From: Paenarthrobacter ureafaciens
GTDB taxonomy: Bacteria > Actinomycetota > Actinomycetes > Actinomycetales > Micrococcaceae
NCBI RefSeq assembly: GCF_004028095.1
Contig: NZ_SBHM01000006.1
Span: forward strand, 186,001-250,000
Reading direction: 5' to 3'
Length of the DNA stretch: 64,000 nucleotides
The position numbers and the translations under genes were made by a program. Position 1 is the stretch's first letter. Every line of letters begins with the position of its first letter. Below, piece by piece: positions 1 to 8,981 of the stretch. Below the pieces are notes generated by a model, which was given only the letters and a program-made list of their open reading frames with translations, searched no databases and was not told the DNA's origin.

Positions 1-335
1 AGTCATTCCCGGCGGGCGGGTACGCAACCATGATCGCCATCAACGACAACTACGCGGACGGCAGGGATATGTCGTGGCTGTGGGACGTTGAATTCGAATC
101 GCTGCGCGAAGACGGCGTGGAAGTCCTCACGGGCGTCCGCGCCTACGACATGGCGCTTCGCCTCCAGTACGACGAGGTGCCCTTCGGCGCCGTCGAAACT
201 GACATCACGGCTGCGCTGCGCAAGTTCATTGACGGATCCCGCGGCAAACCCAAGAGGATCTTCTGCACCTACACGGCCATGCTCGCCATCCGCCGCGAAC
301 TGGCCAAAATCACCATTGTTGAGGTGGTCTCATGA
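1..335 (+). CDS. murT: MurT C-terminal part (lipid II isoglutaminyl synthase, Mur-ligase-like subunit), cut by the left edge
   Basis: About 110 C-terminal residues are present; the frame is open to the left edge (first full codon at base 3), so the start and the ATP-binding Mur-ligase core lie outside. In the MurT-GatD complex this subunit activates the D-Glu of lipid II at the membrane face of the cytoplasm and receives ammonia from GatD to give D-isoglutamine. Visible are 'DGRDMSWLWDVEF' and 'GVRAYDMALRLQYDEV', typical of the DUF1727 C-terminal domain that contacts GatD. The stop overlaps the next start in an ATGA arrangement, so the two subunits are translationally coupled. Family call is from motif recognition plus the gatD neighbour. 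Confidence 0.9.
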   Translation, partial: SFPAGGYATMIAINDNYADGRDMSWLWDVEFESLREDGVEVLTGVRAYDMALRLQYDEVPFGAVETDITAALRKFIDGSRGKPKRIFCTYTAMLAIRRELAKITIVEVVS

Positions 336-1063
336 CATCGGAATCAAAAGGAACCCTTCGGGTCCTCCAGCTCTATCCGAAGGACATGAACATCTACGGG
401 GACTGGGGCAACGCACTGGTTCTCCAACAAAGAATCAAGTGGCACGGCTATACCCCGGAACTCCTTGAATACAACGTCGGCGACGAGTTCCCCGACGACG
501 TGGACCTTATTGTGGGCGGAGGCGGCCAGGACAGCGGCCAGGTAGTCATCCAGGAGGATCTTCAGGCCCGGGCCGCACAATTGCGCGCCGTGGCCGAGGA
601 CGGCGCGCCCATGCTGGTTATCTGCGGCCTGTACCAGTTGTTCGGCAAATTCTTCAAGACCAGCGCCGGTCCCGTCATTCCGGGAATCGGCATCCTTGAC
701 GTCGAGACCCAGGGCACCGATGAACGCCTGATCGGCAACGTGACCCTGAAGTCCCCCGAATTCGGCGAAATCCTTGGGTACGAGAACCACAGCGGGCAGA
801 CCACCCTGGGACCCGGCGTCGAACCTCTTGGCACGGTGACCAAAGGCGCCGGCAACAACAGCAAGGACGGCCACGAGGGGGCGCGCTACCGGAACGTGGT
901 GGCCAGCTACCTCCACGGCTCGCTGCTGCCCAAGAACCCTGCCATCGCCGACTTCCTGATCAAGACCGCCGCGGAACGCAAGTTCGGTGAGTTTGTTCCG
1001 GGAAAGCCCGACGACGGATACGCCCGCCTCGCCCGCGAACACGCTGCCCGCCGCCCGCGGTAA
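332..1063 (+). CDS. gatD: GatD, glutamine amidotransferase subunit of lipid II isoglutaminyl synthase
   Basis: A 243-residue class I glutamine amidotransferase (CobB/CobQ-like) that hydrolyses glutamine and passes ammonia to MurT for amidation of peptidoglycan precursors. The nucleophile is Cys98 in 'MLVICGLYQLFG' and the catalytic His is His195 in 'VVASYLHGSLLPKNP'. 'VGGGGQDSGQ' near residue 61 precedes them. Length matches the family (about 240). It starts on the ATG at 332, overlapping the murT stop by 4 bases. It ends 4 bases from the convergent CapA-like gene. Both catalytic residues are present, so activity is expected; the third triad residue comes from MurT. Confidence 0.93.
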   Translation: MTSESKGTLRVLQLYPKDMNIYGDWGNALVLQQRIKWHGYTPELLEYNVGDEFPDDVDLIVGGGGQDSGQVVIQEDLQARAAQLRAVAEDGAPMLVICGLYQLFGKFFKTSAGPVIPGIGILDVETQGTDERLIGNVTLKSPEFGEILGYENHSGQTTLGPGVEPLGTVTKGAGNNSKDGHEGARYRNVVASYLHGSLLPKNPAIADFLIKTAAERKFGEFVPGKPDDGYARLAREHAARRPR

Positions 1064-1067
1064 GGCG

Positions 1068-2315
1068 CTACTTCTCCTGGGTGACCAGCAGCTCGCGGGC
1101 TCCCGCGGCCGCTGCACCCATGGACTCGACTACCGTCCGGGTACGTAGGCGGGTTTCGGCGTCGGCAGCCGGCGACGCACAGACACCTTGGGGCGCGTCA
1201 CTGGCCACGGAGCACCAGCGGTAGGGGTCGCGGACGATCACCGAGGGCGCCCAGGCAAGATCGGATGCGGTCCACTGACCGGCCTCGTTCTGGCTGAACT
1301 GGGCGCGTACCAGCAGTCCTTCATTGTTGACCACGTACCACGGTGACAACTCGGTGACGCCGTTGCCCAGGCCATAGACAATCCAGGTGCCCTTGTAATT
1401 CTCGATCGGCAGCACGGAATGGGTGTGGTGGCCGTAGATCATGGTGAACTGCCCGCTGTCCACCAGCGCATGGGCAGTCTCCTGCTGCTGCGCGTTCGGC
1501 TCATTGGCGTATTCGTCTCCTGCGTGCATGACGCCCAGCACAATATCCGCTCCCGAGGCGCGCGCCTGTTTGGCCTTGGCAATCATCACGGCCGGGTCAA
1601 GCTCGTCGACCAGCCACGGATACTCGGGGATCTGGCCGTTGTGGCCATAGGTGCCTTCGATGACGGCCACGGTGGCTGCAGGGGTCTTGAGCAGCAGGAT
1701 TTCTTTTGAGGCCGCCTCGGTACGGTAGGAGCCTGTGTGCTTCAGGCCGGCCGCATCCAGGGCATCCAAGGTCCGCAAGAGACCTTCGGTTCCGCGGTCG
1801 ATGGTGTGGTTGCTTGCTGTTGTGCAGGCTTGGTATCCCACGTCTTTCGAGGCCGCGATGATCTGCGGCGGCACGTTGAACGACGGGTAAGCGGAGAACG
1901 GACCCTCAGAGGTGGCCACCGGAGTTTCCTGATGGCAGATCGCAAGGTCGCTGGCACTGATGTAGCGGCGCTGGCCCTCCAGGAGCGGGACGAAGTTGTA
2001 GCCGGGCTGTCCTGCCGCGGCCGCATCAGCGCGCGCCTGTTGCCAGAGCTGGGTGTGAACCAGCATGTCTCCGGTGACCGTGACGGACGTGCAGCGAAGC
2101 GTTGGGCACGCCGGCCCTTTGCCGGGGGTCGGGGTCGGGGTGGGCGTCGGAGTGGGCGTGACCGTCTCCGGCGCTGCCGCAGTACTGCTTGATTGATCGG
2201 GCTCTTCGGCGAGCACGCCGCAGGAGTTCAGCGACAGCAACAAGGCGGCGGCAATCGCCAGCACGGCCGCCGGCTTCGCCAGTGAGCGGACCCGGAAAAA
2301 GGTGATGTTCCCCAT
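1068..2315 (-). CDS. CapA-family lipoprotein (poly-gamma-glutamate/capsule-type metallophosphatase fold)
   Basis: 415 residues. The N-terminus is basic, then hydrophobic, with a lipobox ending at Cys32 ('LLLSLNSCG'), so it is probably an exported lipoprotein. A Thr-Pro repeat linker (about residues 49-63) follows, then a CapA-like domain with 'VTGDMLVHTQLW', 'ASDLAICHQETPVA', 'TASNHTIDRGTEGL', 'VMHAGDEYANEPN' and 'YGHHTHSVLPIE', the metal-binding His/Asp/Asn pattern of that fold. CapA proteins are associated with poly-gamma-glutamate capsule formation, but no capB or capC lies nearby, so a capsule role is not shown here. It may act on the cell envelope. Convergent with gatD. Confidence 0.85.
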   Translation of the reverse strand: MGNITFFRVRSLAKPAAVLAIAAALLLSLNSCGVLAEEPDQSSSTAAAPETVTPTPTPTPTPTPGKGPACPTLRCTSVTVTGDMLVHTQLWQQARADAAAAGQPGYNFVPLLEGQRRYISASDLAICHQETPVATSEGPFSAYPSFNVPPQIIAASKDVGYQACTTASNHTIDRGTEGLLRTLDALDAAGLKHTGSYRTEAASKEILLLKTPAATVAVIEGTYGHNGQIPEYPWLVDELDPAVMIAKAKQARASGADIVLGVMHAGDEYANEPNAQQQETAHALVDSGQFTMIYGHHTHSVLPIENYKGTWIVYGLGNGVTELSPWYVVNNEGLLVRAQFSQNEAGQWTASDLAWAPSVIVRDPYRWCSVASDAPQGVCASPAADAETRLRTRTVVESMGAAAAGARELLVTQEK

Positions 2316-2398
2316 AGGGCCAATCCTATGGGCGCGCCCCGCGAAGAAGGGTGCGTGCCACCCTTGAGGACGTGCTTGTTAAGTGAAAGAGTCACTTC

Positions 2399-4417
2399 AT
2401 GACCAATCCCCTGCTGTCTCCCAGCGAGCTGCCCTTCGGGCTTCCACCCTTCGCGGACATCTCCCCCGAACACTATGCAGAAGCGATCGACGCCGGGCTC
2501 GCTGCGCAGCTGCAGGAAATCACGGCGATTACGGGCAACTCCGAACCCCCGACCTTCGAAAACACTGCCGCTGCCATGGAACGCTCAGGACAGCTCCTGG
2601 CACGCGCTGCCGCGGCCTTCTTTACGCTGGTCTCGGCCGATGCCTCCGAGAAAATCCGGGAGATCGAGACTGATGTGTCCCCCAAGCTGGCTGAACACCA
2701 GGATGCCATCTACTTGAACAGCGGCCTCTACGAACGGTTCCTCGCTATCGACACTTCTTCGCTGGATGCCGCCTCCGCGCGCTTGGTGGAGGAGTACCTG
2801 AAAGAGTTCAGGCAGTCCGGCATCCAGCTGGACCAATCCAGCCAGGACCGGCTCCGTGCCATCAACGCCGAACTCTCCAGGCTGGGCACTGACTATGGGC
2901 AGCGCGTCAAAGAAGGAATGAAAGCGGCCGCCGTCCTGGTCGAGGACCCTGCCGGTTTGGCGGGCCTTTCCACCGAAGACATCGCAACTGCCGCCGAGGC
3001 CGCGAGGGAGGCAGGAGCGGACGGCAAGTACCTGCTCGGCCTCATCCAGCCCAGCAACCAACCTGTGCTGGCTTCGCTTGAGGATCGTGAGGTCCGGCGC
3101 CGGCTTTACGAGGCTTCCGTTTCCCGTGGAATCGAAGCCGGGCCCCTGGATGTGCGGGACCTCATTGCGCGCACCGTCCGCCTCAGGGCAGAGAAAGCAA
3201 GCCTCCTGGGATTCCCCAACTTCGCGGAGTTGATGGTGGACCGGCAGACCGCCCCGGACTTGGCAGCAGTACAAGGCATGCTCACCAAGCTCGCCCCTGC
3301 GGCGATGCGGAACGCACACGCCGAAGCCCGGGCCTTGGCCGAAGAAGCCGGGCACAGCCTGGAACCTTGGGATTGGGCCTACTATTCGGCCCGGGTACGC
3401 AAGGAAAAGTTCCAGGTGGACGAGCAAGCCCTGCGCCCCTACTTCGCCCTGGAATCGGTACTTGTGAACGGGGTTTTTCATGCCGCCACGCAGCTCTACG
3501 GGGTTACGTTCCACGAACGGTCCGACCTTCAGGGCTACCACCCCGACGTCCGGGTGTGGGAAGTCCGGGACGGGGACGGCAGCAGCCTCGGTCTCTTCCT
3601 GGGCGACTATTTCAGCAGGGAGACCAAGCGTGGCGGAGCGTGGATGAACTCCCTCGTGGACCAGTCCCACCTTTTGGGAACCCGGGCGGTAGTCATCAAT
3701 AACCTCAACGTCAGCAAACCGGCGCCCGGCGAACCTGCGCTGCTGACCCTGGACGAGGTCCGCACAGTGTTCCACGAGTTCGGGCACGCGCTGCACGGCT
3801 TGTTCTCCGACGTGGCCTTCCCACGGTTCTCCGGGACATCAGTACCGCGGGACTTCGTCGAGTACCCTTCCCAGGTCAATGAGATGTGGCTCACGTGGCC
3901 GGAAGTGCTGGCAAACTATGCCCGGCATCATGTCACGGACCAGCCACTGCCCGGGGAAACAGTGGAGAAACTCGAGGCATCGCTCCTCTGGGGTGAGGGT
4001 TTTGCGACCACGGAATACCTCGGCGCCGCGCTGTTGGACATGGCGTGGCACGCTTTGGGGGCAGAAGAAATCCCCGAAGACATCATGGATTTCGAAAGCC
4101 GGTCCCTCGTGGACTCCGGGATCGCCCATCCGCTGATCCCGCCCCGCTACCGCAGCGGCTACTTCCAGCACATTTTCGCGGGCGCAGGATATGCAGCGGG
4201 GTACTACTCCTACATCTGGAGTGAAGTCCTGGACGCGGACACCGTCGAATGGTTCAAGGACAACGGCGGGCTGACACGGGCAAACGGTGACCACTTCCGT
4301 CAGAAACTGCTCTCCCGAGGCAACAGCCGCGACCCCCTCGAGTCCTTCCGGATTTTCCGTGGACGCGACGCGCACCTGGAACCGCTGCTGAAACGCCGCG
4401 GCCTGGAGGAGGCTTAA
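2399..4417 (+). CDS. M3-family zinc metallopeptidase (oligopeptidase A / dipeptidyl carboxypeptidase type)
   Basis: 672 residues, the usual length for cytosolic M3 peptidases (Dcp/PrlC). The zinc site HEXXH is 'HEFGH' at about residues 459-463, and the third ligand region follows in 'YPSQVNEMWLTWPEVL'. The N-terminal half is the helical lid seen in the family. No signal peptide is visible, so it should degrade short peptides in the cytosol. The ATG at 2399 gives a natural N-terminus, though its ribosome site ('gaaagag') is weak. Assignment between Dcp and PrlC subtype is not resolved from sequence alone. Confidence 0.9.
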   Translation: MTNPLLSPSELPFGLPPFADISPEHYAEAIDAGLAAQLQEITAITGNSEPPTFENTAAAMERSGQLLARAAAAFFTLVSADASEKIREIETDVSPKLAEHQDAIYLNSGLYERFLAIDTSSLDAASARLVEEYLKEFRQSGIQLDQSSQDRLRAINAELSRLGTDYGQRVKEGMKAAAVLVEDPAGLAGLSTEDIATAAEAAREAGADGKYLLGLIQPSNQPVLASLEDREVRRRLYEASVSRGIEAGPLDVRDLIARTVRLRAEKASLLGFPNFAELMVDRQTAPDLAAVQGMLTKLAPAAMRNAHAEARALAEEAGHSLEPWDWAYYSARVRKEKFQVDEQALRPYFALESVLVNGVFHAATQLYGVTFHERSDLQGYHPDVRVWEVRDGDGSSLGLFLGDYFSRETKRGGAWMNSLVDQSHLLGTRAVVINNLNVSKPAPGEPALLTLDEVRTVFHEFGHALHGLFSDVAFPRFSGTSVPRDFVEYPSQVNEMWLTWPEVLANYARHHVTDQPLPGETVEKLEASLLWGEGFATTEYLGAALLDMAWHALGAEEIPEDIMDFESRSLVDSGIAHPLIPPRYRSGYFQHIFAGAGYAAGYYSYIWSEVLDADTVEWFKDNGGLTRANGDHFRQKLLSRGNSRDPLESFRIFRGRDAHLEPLLKRRGLEEA

Positions 4418-4421
4418 AACA

Positions 4422-4464
4422 ACGACGTCGGCTGGTCACCGTTAAGGTGGCCAGCCGGCGTCGT
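4422..4464. terminator. Inverted repeat between convergent genes, likely bidirectional terminator
   Basis: Nearly perfect GC-rich inverted repeat with arms starting 'acgacgtcggctgg' and ending 'ccagccggcgtcgt' around a GTTAA loop. It lies between the M3 peptidase stop and the pdxS stop. There is no good U-tract, so this is inferred from position and stability of the hairpin. Confidence 0.55.
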
Positions 4465-4473
4465 CGGGGTGCT

Positions 4474-5400
4474 TTACCAGCCGCGTTCGGCCAGGCGGTG
4501 GGGTTCGGGGATTTCGTCGACGTTGATGCCGACCATCGCCTCGCCGAGGCCGCGGGAGACCTTCGCGATCACGTCCGGGTCATCGTGGAACGTGGTTGCC
4601 TTGACGACGGCGGCGGCGCGCTGGGCCGGGTTGCCGGACTTGAAGATACCGGAACCGACGAACACGCCGTCAGCGCCGAGCTGCATCATCATCGCAGCAT
4701 CAGCCGGGGTCGCGATGCCACCGGCGGTGAACAGCACCACCGGGAGCTTGCCCGTGGCAGCAACTTCCTTGACCAGCTCGTACGGGGCCTGCAGTTCCTT
4801 CGCCGCAACGTACAGTTCATCCTCGGGCAGGGAAGAGAGCTTCGCGATCTCGGCACGGATCTTGCGCATGTGACCGGTGGCGTTGGAAACATCGCCGGTG
4901 CCGGCCTCGCCCTTGGAACGGATCATCGCCGCACCCTCGTTGATCCGGCGCAGCGCCTCACCCAGGTTGGTGGCACCGCACACGAACGGGACGGTGAAGT
5001 TCCACTTATCGATGTGGTTGATGTAATCGGCCGGGGTCAGGACCTCGGACTCGTCAATGTAATCCACGCCCAACGACTGCAGGACCTGCGCTTCGACGAA
5101 GTGGCCGATGCGGGCCTTGGCCATCACGGGGATGGACACCGCGGCAATGATTTGATCGATCATGTCCGGATCGGACATACGGGACACGCCGCCCTGGGCG
5201 CGGATATCGGCAGGAACACGCTCAAGGGCCATCACGGCGACGGCGCCGGCGTCCTCGGCAATACGGGCCTGCTCGACGTTAACGACATCCATGATGACGC
5301 CGCCCTTGAGCATCTCAGCCATACCCCGCTTAACGCGGTTGCTGCCCGTGACGCTGTTCGCGGACGAACCGGCTTCGTTGCTTACATCTGGTGTAGACAC
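4474..5400 (-). CDS. pdxS: PdxS, pyridoxal 5'-phosphate synthase lyase/synthase subunit
   Basis: 308 residues, very typical of PdxS (SNZ family). It builds PLP from ribose 5-phosphate, glyceraldehyde 3-phosphate and ammonia as a dodecamer with PdxT. Conserved blocks: '[12 protein letters not shown]', '[13 protein letters not shown]' (catalytic Lys region), '[20 protein letters not shown]' (second Lys), 'NATGHMRKI' and '[15 protein letters not shown]'. I take the GTG at 5400 as start: AGGGG lies 5 bases upstream and the protein starts STPDVSN; the longer ATG start at 5472 would add a non-conserved leader. No pdxT is adjacent: the next gene downstream is convergent, the upstream one is pgsA. 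Confidence 0.95.
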   Translation of the reverse strand: MSTPDVSNEAGSSANSVTGSNRVKRGMAEMLKGGVIMDVVNVEQARIAEDAGAVAVMALERVPADIRAQGGVSRMSDPDMIDQIIAAVSIPVMAKARIGHFVEAQVLQSLGVDYIDESEVLTPADYINHIDKWNFTVPFVCGATNLGEALRRINEGAAMIRSKGEAGTGDVSNATGHMRKIRAEIAKLSSLPEDELYVAAKELQAPYELVKEVAATGKLPVVLFTAGGIATPADAAMMMQLGADGVFVGSGIFKSGNPAQRAAAVVKATTFHDDPDVIAKVSRGLGEAMVGINVDEIPEPHRLAERGW

Positions 5401-5496
5401 AAAAACCCCTATGGGTAGATAAACGACCTTCTGACCGGCAGCACACAGCAGAGGACCGCAATCAGCGCACACCGGGTTTTCAGGTCAAGGTGACCA

Positions 5497-5546
5497 AGTA
5501 CTAGTAATACTAGTCGCACCACGCAGGCGCGCAGTACTTGTATTAC
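5497..5546. promoter_or_regulatory. Two direct 14-bp repeats plus palindrome upstream of pdxS, candidate operator
   Basis: AGTACTAGTAATAC at 5497-5510 and AGTACTTGTATTAC at 5533-5546 match at 12 of 14 bases, 36 bp apart (about 3.5 helical turns). The first copy overlaps a perfect palindrome, ACTAGTA-A-TACTAGT, at 5500-5514. They lie about 100-146 bp upstream of the pdxS GTG in an otherwise GC-rich intergenic region. I infer a regulator-binding site for pdxS. In other actinobacteria a MocR/PdxR regulator is often divergent from pdxS, but none is here. Confidence 0.5.
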
Positions 5547-5611
5547 CCGGCAGGATCGCCTTAATGGGGCTTCAACAGGACAGCTGCACAAAAGCCGCAG
5601 GCAAGGTCTGG

Positions 5612-6238
5612 TCAGATGCCAGTTCCCTTGGTGTCGGCCAGCGCTTGCCTGTGAACCGCGGCCATCCTCTGGACGATGGTGATGACGCTCGCAATGGCAA
5701 GCAGGACCAAGGTGGCGAAGAGAACCACCTGCGGCAAACCCAGTCCCGTCAAACCGGTGACCAGGAGGACCGAAGCCAACCTTTCAGCCCGCTCGGCGAT
5801 GCCCACGCTGGCGCTGTACCCAAGCGACTCGGCCTTGGCCCTGACGTAGGAAACCACCATTCCCAGCACAAGGCAGATGACCGCGGCGAATCCGATGGCG
5901 GGATCGCCGCCACCAGTGAAGAACCAGATAGTGATGCCGGCGAAGATCGCGCCGTCGGCCAGCCGGTCGAGGCTGGAATCCAGGAAGTTGCCCCATCCAC
6001 CGCTCCTGCCGTGAAGCCGCGCCATGATCCCGTCCACGACGTCGGAGAAGGCAAAGATTGCGATCATCAGCGACCCCCACCACAGATGCCCCAGGGGATA
6101 GAGGACCAGGCCGCCGAAAATGACGCCTGCGGTGCCGACAATCGTCACGGCGTCGGGCGATACGCCCATCTTGAGGAGCCAACGGGCGAAGGGGGTGAAG
6201 AGTGATGTGAAGAAACCGCGCGCATGCCTATTGAGCAT
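5612..6238 (-). CDS. pgsA: CDP-alcohol phosphotransferase, phosphatidylinositol-phosphate synthase type (PgsA1)
   Basis: 208-residue integral membrane enzyme joining a CDP-diacylglycerol to an alcohol. The full CDP-OH motif D-x2-DG-x2-AR-x8-G-x3-D-x3-D is present, starting 'DVVDGIMARLHG' and ending 'FLDSSLDRLAD'. Several hydrophobic helices follow. By position after thrS and a HIT gene it matches actinobacterial PgsA1, which makes phosphatidylinositol phosphate for PI lipids. The ATG at 6238 leaves a 4-base gap from the HIT stop; longer starts would overlap that gene. In many actinobacteria acyltransferase and mannosyltransferase (PimA) genes follow; here the next gene is pdxS. Confidence 0.88.
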   Translation of the reverse strand: MLNRHARGFFTSLFTPFARWLLKMGVSPDAVTIVGTAGVIFGGLVLYPLGHLWWGSLMIAIFAFSDVVDGIMARLHGRSGGWGNFLDSSLDRLADGAIFAGITIWFFTGGGDPAIGFAAVICLVLGMVVSYVRAKAESLGYSASVGIAERAERLASVLLVTGLTGLGLPQVVLFATLVLLAIASVITIVQRMAAVHRQALADTKGTGI

Positions 6239-6242
6239 TCGA

Positions 6243-6821
6243 CTACCCTGGCCAGGCTTCGGCCACGAGCTTGCGGACCTCATCGAGAGTCTGCGTGATG
6301 GCCTTGGTTTGGGCAATGATCGGGAAGAAGTTCCCGTCGCCGCCCCATCGTGGAACCACGTGCTGGTGCAAGTGCGCGGCAATGCCGGCCCCGCCGGTCA
6401 CGCCCTGGTTCATGCCCAGGTTGAATCCGCTCGGGTTGGAAACCTTCCGCAGCACACGCATTGCCGTCTGGGTAAGCTCTGCGAACTCCGCTGTTTCTTC
6501 AACAGTGATGTCCGTGTAGTCAGGCACGTGACGATAGGGGCAGACCAGCAAGTGCCCCGGATTATAGGGAAAAAGGTTGAGCACGACGTAGCACGTCCTG
6601 CCCCTGTAGACGATGAGCGATTCCTCATCCGAACGCGTTGGACCAACACAGAAGGGGCAGTCGTCCTTGTTCTTGAACTGGTCCTGCCCACCCTTGATGT
6701 AGGCCATGCGGTGCGGAGTCCACAGGCGCTGGAAAGCGTCCGGGACGCCGGCGAGCCCAAACTCGTCGGTTACGTTTGAGTCGCCGGGGTACCCGGCTTC
6801 CGCGCCTGTGTTCTCCTGCAC
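6243..6821 (-). CDS. HIT-family nucleotide hydrolase/phosphorylase
   Basis: 192-residue histidine-triad protein acting on nucleoside 5'-phosphoryl linkages such as AppppA. The active-site triad reads 'HLHQHVVPRW' and an upstream block 'NLFPYNPGHLLVCPYRHV' is typical of the actinobacterial AP4A-phosphorylase-like branch. A Cys pair, 'CPFC' near residue 57, could bind zinc, as in related proteins. The track-length start is a GTG at 6821. It sits between thrS and pgsA on the same strand with gaps of 19 and 4 bases, so the three are probably one operon. Confidence 0.9.
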   Translation of the reverse strand: MQENTGAEAGYPGDSNVTDEFGLAGVPDAFQRLWTPHRMAYIKGGQDQFKNKDDCPFCVGPTRSDEESLIVYRGRTCYVVLNLFPYNPGHLLVCPYRHVPDYTDITVEETAEFAELTQTAMRVLRKVSNPSGFNLGMNQGVTGGAGIAAHLHQHVVPRWGGDGNFFPIIAQTKAITQTLDEVRKLVAEAWPG

Positions 6822-6840
6822 CGTATCTACATCCGTTCCG

Positions 6841-8850
6841 TTAGCTCTCGCGGTTCTTCACGGCGTCGACAATCCTGCGGACGGCCTCAGCCACCGGCAC
6901 GCCGTTGTCCTGGCTGCCGTCGCGGAAGCGGAAGGACACGGCGCCAGCCTCGGCGTCCTCGCCACCTGCGATGAGGACAAAGGGAATTTTGTCCTTGCTG
7001 GCCGTACGGATTTTCTTCGGGAAGCGATCCGACGAGATATCAACCTCTGCCCGGATGCCGGCAGCCTTCAACTGGTCAACGACGTCGAACATGTAGTCGT
7101 TGAAAGCTTCGGCCACGGGAATACCTACTACCTGGACCGGAGCCAGCCACGCCGGGAAAGCGCCGGCGTAGTGTTCCGTGAGCACGCCCATGAAGCGTTC
7201 AACCGAGCCGAACAGTGCCCGGTGGATCATCACGGGACGCTGGCGGGTACCGTCGGCGGCCTGGTACTCGAGTTCGAACCGCTCGGGGAGGTTGAAGTCC
7301 AACTGGATGGTGGACATCTGCCAGGTACGTCCCAAGGCGTCCTTGGCCTGGACGGAGATCTTGGGGCCGTAGAAAGCTGCTCCCCCGGGATCCGGCACCA
7401 GTTCCAGACCTGAGGCTTCGGCAACCTCTGCAAGGGTCCGGGTTGCTTCTTCCCAGGTGGCGTCGTCTCCAACGAACTTTTCCTCGTTCTTGGTGGAAAG
7501 TTCCAGGTAGAAGTCGTCAAGGCCGTAGTCCTTGAGGAGGCCCAGGACGAAGTTCAGGGTGGTGGTGAGTTCGTCCTTCATCTGCTCGCGGGTGCAGTAG
7601 ATGTGGGCGTCGTCCTGTGTCATGCCACGGACGCGGGTCAAGCCGTGCACGACACCGGATTTCTCGTACCGGTACACGGAGCCGAACTCGAACAGCCGCA
7701 GCGGCAGTTCGCGGTAGGACCGGCCGCGGGAACGGAAGATCAGGTTGTGCATGGGGCAGTTCATCGGCTTCAGGTAGTAGTCCTGGGCCGGTTTGCGGAC
7801 TGTTCCATCCTCATTGAGTTCGGCATCCACCTGCATGGCCGGGAACATGCCGTCCTTGTACCAGTCCAGGTGACCGGATACTTCGTAGAGGTGTCCCTTG
7901 GTGATGTGCGGGGTGTAGACGAACTCATAGCCGGACTCCACGTGCCGCTGGCGCGAGTAATCCTCCATGGCCTTGCGGATAATTCCGCCCTTCGGGTGGA
8001 AAACGGGCAGGCCGGAGCCGAGTTCGTCCGGGAAGGAGAAAAGATCCAGTTCCACGCCAAGCTTGCGGTGGTCGCGGCGCTCGGCCTCGGCAATACGTTC
8101 CTGGTATGCCTTCAGCGCATCCTTGGTGGGCCAGGCCGTTCCGTAAATACGCTGGAGCTGCTGGTTGTTCTGGTTTCCCAGCCAGTAAGCGGAAGAGGAA
8201 CGGGTCAGCGCGAAAGCGTTCGAGATCAGCTTGGTGTTGGGAAGGTGCGGACCACGGCAGAGATCGCACCAGACGGTATCGCCGCTTTTGCGGTCCACGT
8301 TGTCGTAAATGGTGATGTCGCCTGCGCCGACCTCGACGTTGACGCCTTCGGCGGAGTCGCCGGCGTCGTTCTTTTTTCCGAGCAGTTCAAGCTTGTAGGG
8401 CTCGTTGGCCATGGCCTGGCGGGCTTCTTCTTCGGTGACCACGCGGCGGACGAACTTCTGGTTCTGGTTGATGATCTTTTGCATCATCTTTTCCAGCTGG
8501 CGCAGGTCTTCCGGAGTGAACGGTTCAGCGACGTCGAAGTCGAAGTAGAAACCGTCGGTGATGTAGGGGCCGATGCCGAGCTTGGCATCGGGGCGCAACT
8601 GCTGCACAGCCTGGGCCATGACGTGGGCGGTGGAGTGGCGGAGGACATTGAGGCCATCAGGGGACTCGATGGTGACGCCCTCGACGCTGGCGCCGTCCGC
8701 GAGGGGCTGGTCAAGGTCCTTGAGCACACCGTCAACACGGGCTACAACAACATCGCGGCGCTCGAAGAAGAGTTCCGCGCCTGTAGTCCCCTCCGTCACC
8801 TTGGTCTCTTCGCCATCGACGATGAGGGTGATCTGCTGGGCATCTGACAC
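6841..8850 (-). CDS. thrS: Threonyl-tRNA synthetase
   Basis: 669 residues, full length. Order: TGS domain (about residues 5-65, '[16 protein letters not shown]'), editing domain with '[10 protein letters not shown]' and '[13 protein letters not shown]', class II catalytic core with motif 2 '[14 protein letters not shown]' and motif 3 '[15 protein letters not shown]', then the anticodon-binding domain. It charges tRNA-Thr with threonine and clears serine. Start is GTG at 8850 with GGAGA about 5 bases upstream. First gene of the thrS-HIT-pgsA unit. Confidence 0.97.
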   Translation of the reverse strand: MSDAQQITLIVDGEETKVTEGTTGAELFFERRDVVVARVDGVLKDLDQPLADGASVEGVTIESPDGLNVLRHSTAHVMAQAVQQLRPDAKLGIGPYITDGFYFDFDVAEPFTPEDLRQLEKMMQKIINQNQKFVRRVVTEEEARQAMANEPYKLELLGKKNDAGDSAEGVNVEVGAGDITIYDNVDRKSGDTVWCDLCRGPHLPNTKLISNAFALTRSSSAYWLGNQNNQQLQRIYGTAWPTKDALKAYQERIAEAERRDHRKLGVELDLFSFPDELGSGLPVFHPKGGIIRKAMEDYSRQRHVESGYEFVYTPHITKGHLYEVSGHLDWYKDGMFPAMQVDAELNEDGTVRKPAQDYYLKPMNCPMHNLIFRSRGRSYRELPLRLFEFGSVYRYEKSGVVHGLTRVRGMTQDDAHIYCTREQMKDELTTTLNFVLGLLKDYGLDDFYLELSTKNEEKFVGDDATWEEATRTLAEVAEASGLELVPDPGGAAFYGPKISVQAKDALGRTWQMSTIQLDFNLPERFELEYQAADGTRQRPVMIHRALFGSVERFMGVLTEHYAGAFPAWLAPVQVVGIPVAEAFNDYMFDVVDQLKAAGIRAEVDISSDRFPKKIRTASKDKIPFVLIAGGEDAEAGAVSFRFRDGSQDNGVPVAEAVRRIVDAVKNRES

Positions 8851-8981
8851 GGGTGTCTCCTATTCATAGTGAAGGCTTCATAGCTTGTGGCGTACGGGGA
8901 CCACAGCCAGCCATCGTCAATCGTATCGGTTCCCGTCGAGGGCGGCCAAAGCAGCACGCCGGTCCCGGAACCAACTGCCGC

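Noticed and set aside
2585..3796. 403-codon open frame on the - strand
   Set aside because: Antisense of the M3 peptidase, whose HEFGH motif and length are convincing.
7603..8847. 414-codon open frame on the + strand
   Set aside because: Antisense of thrS.
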